From NCBI GenBank assembly GCA_024743275.1, contig JANSWW010000001.1:478300-542299 (forward strand): a stretch of 64,000 bases of DNA, given 5' to 3'. This document shows, one piece after another, positions 63,436 through 64,000 of the stretch. Each line of letters starts with the position of its first letter. The stretch's first letter is position 1. Source of the DNA: Alphaproteobacteria bacterium. Lineage in GTDB: Bacteria; Pseudomonadota; Alphaproteobacteria; JANSWW01. Both the position numbers and the translations under genes were made by a program. The notes beneath the pieces are model-generated. The model was not told the origin of the DNA and made no database searches. It saw nothing but the letters and a program-made list of their open reading frames with translations.

Positions 63436-64000
63436 ATGTCGCTGACCGTCACCCCGACCATCGCCATCCCGGTTTCGGACCCCAACGACACCCGTTATGT
63501 CGTGCAGGCCGGACAGGGCTATGACGGTGTCGTCGACATCCGCTTCGACGGCCAACCGACCGGAACCGGGGCGCTGCTCTCCGACGGCCTCCATATCCTG
63601 ACCGCCGCCCATCTCTGGGACAGCAATCAGAGCCTTGCCGCATCGTCCGTCACAATCCGCTTTTCGATAATGGGCGATACGACCGACTACACGGTGGACT
63701 CCTACACACTCCACCCGAGTTATGTCGTGAACGATACCGACCTCGACAACGACGTGGCGCTGATCAAGCTGTCCGCGGCGGCCCCGGCCAACGCCAACCG
63801 CTATGAGCTCTACACCGCGTCGGACGAGGTCGGGAAGACCTTCACCGTGGTCGGCTTCGGCCTGCGCGGGACCGGGACGGCGGGTCAGGATTCGAGCGAG
63901 ACGGAAGCCGTTCCGCGCATCGGCCAGAACCGGGTCGACGCCCTGGTCGAGGCGGTGTCGTCCAGCGCCGTTCCGGGAAGCCAACTGATTTTCGATTTCG
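63436..64000 (+). CDS. Trypsin-like serine protease, partial (3' end outside the window)
   Basis: From ATG 63436 (GGAGA upstream) 188 codons remain open to the edge. GALLSDGLHILTAAHLW carries the catalytic His of the trypsin fold, and LDNDVALIKLS carries the Asp; the Ser lies beyond the window. The N-terminus has no signal peptide (MSLTVTPTIAIPVSDPNDTR), so export may be through a type I system with C-terminal repeats, common for such proteins in marine alphaproteobacteria, which cannot be checked here. The 265-base gap before it holds no gene; a TATAAC box occurs at 63392–63397. Confidence 0.85.
   Translation, partial: MSLTVTPTIAIPVSDPNDTRYVVQAGQGYDGVVDIRFDGQPTGTGALLSDGLHILTAAHLWDSNQSLAASSVTIRFSIMGDTTDYTVDSYTLHPSYVVNDTDLDNDVALIKLSAAAPANANRYELYTASDEVGKTFTVVGFGLRGTGTAGQDSSETEAVPRIGQNRVDALVEAVSSSAVPGSQLIFDF

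Overview
The window looks like chromosome from a high-GC alphaproteobacterium, most likely Rhodospirillales-like. Evidence is the DivK–PleD pair, a DnaA-like HdaA, an EipB (DUF1849) protein, the tig–clpP–clpX–lon–hup order, and overall gene style. No prophage, insertion sequence, integrase or CRISPR array was seen.

Region 1 (1–21142) is a surface-glycan / unusual-sugar cluster in two divergent arms around an AT-rich spacer (6128–6312). The left arm (minus strand) holds the start of a transketolase-like gene, two methyltransferases, a nucleotide-sugar epimerase/reductase, a UDP-glucose-dehydrogenase-like protein lacking the catalytic cysteine, a Gfo/Idh/MocA oxidoreductase and a nucleotidyltransferase–PfkB kinase fusion in the reverse order of HldE. 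The right arm (plus strand) has two methyltransferases, an unrecognised 517-residue protein, a formyltransferase, a DegT-type aminotransferase, a SIS (GmhA-like) isomerase, three extended SDR epimerase/dehydratases, two related putative glycosyltransferases and a B12-binding radical SAM enzyme. A CbbY-like HAD phosphatase and another putative glycosyltransferase follow on the minus strand. The SIS, kinase/nucleotidyltransferase and HAD trio matches the logic of nucleotide-heptose synthesis. The dehydratase, aminotransferase, formyltransferase and methyltransferase genes suggest a heavily modified, N-formylated and methylated sugar. This is inference.

Region 2 (21318–31294): an OprC/NosA-type copper TonB receptor with a DUF2946-like partner, tRNA-Val, then HU, Lon, ClpX, ClpP and trigger factor (which carries an unusual His-Asp repeat), and tRNA-Leu.

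Region 3 (31417–41375): NAD(P)HX repair enzyme, two small unreported-looking genes, a haem-b membrane protein with a Tat-exported dioxygenase-like protein, tRNA-His, an aminotransferase, a metallophosphoesterase, a hydratase-family enzyme, an acyl-CoA dehydrogenase, an S41 peptidase lipoprotein, and ribosomal protein L33 with clear promoter and terminator.

Region 4 (41401–51215): signalling and nucleic-acid genes: pleD, divK, a ROK kinase, DNA polymerase IV with a Cys4 N-terminus, eipB, a diguanylate cyclase behind a consensus sigma-54 promoter, a lipoprotein, RNase D and Ppx/GppA.

Region 5 (51306–64000): polyphosphate kinase, an SDR lacking the usual Tyr/Lys, hdaA, an AI-2E/PerM transporter, a DUF2066 protein, divergent purM–purN, leucyl aminopeptidase, two glycosyltransferase genes and the start of a trypsin-like protease running off the end.
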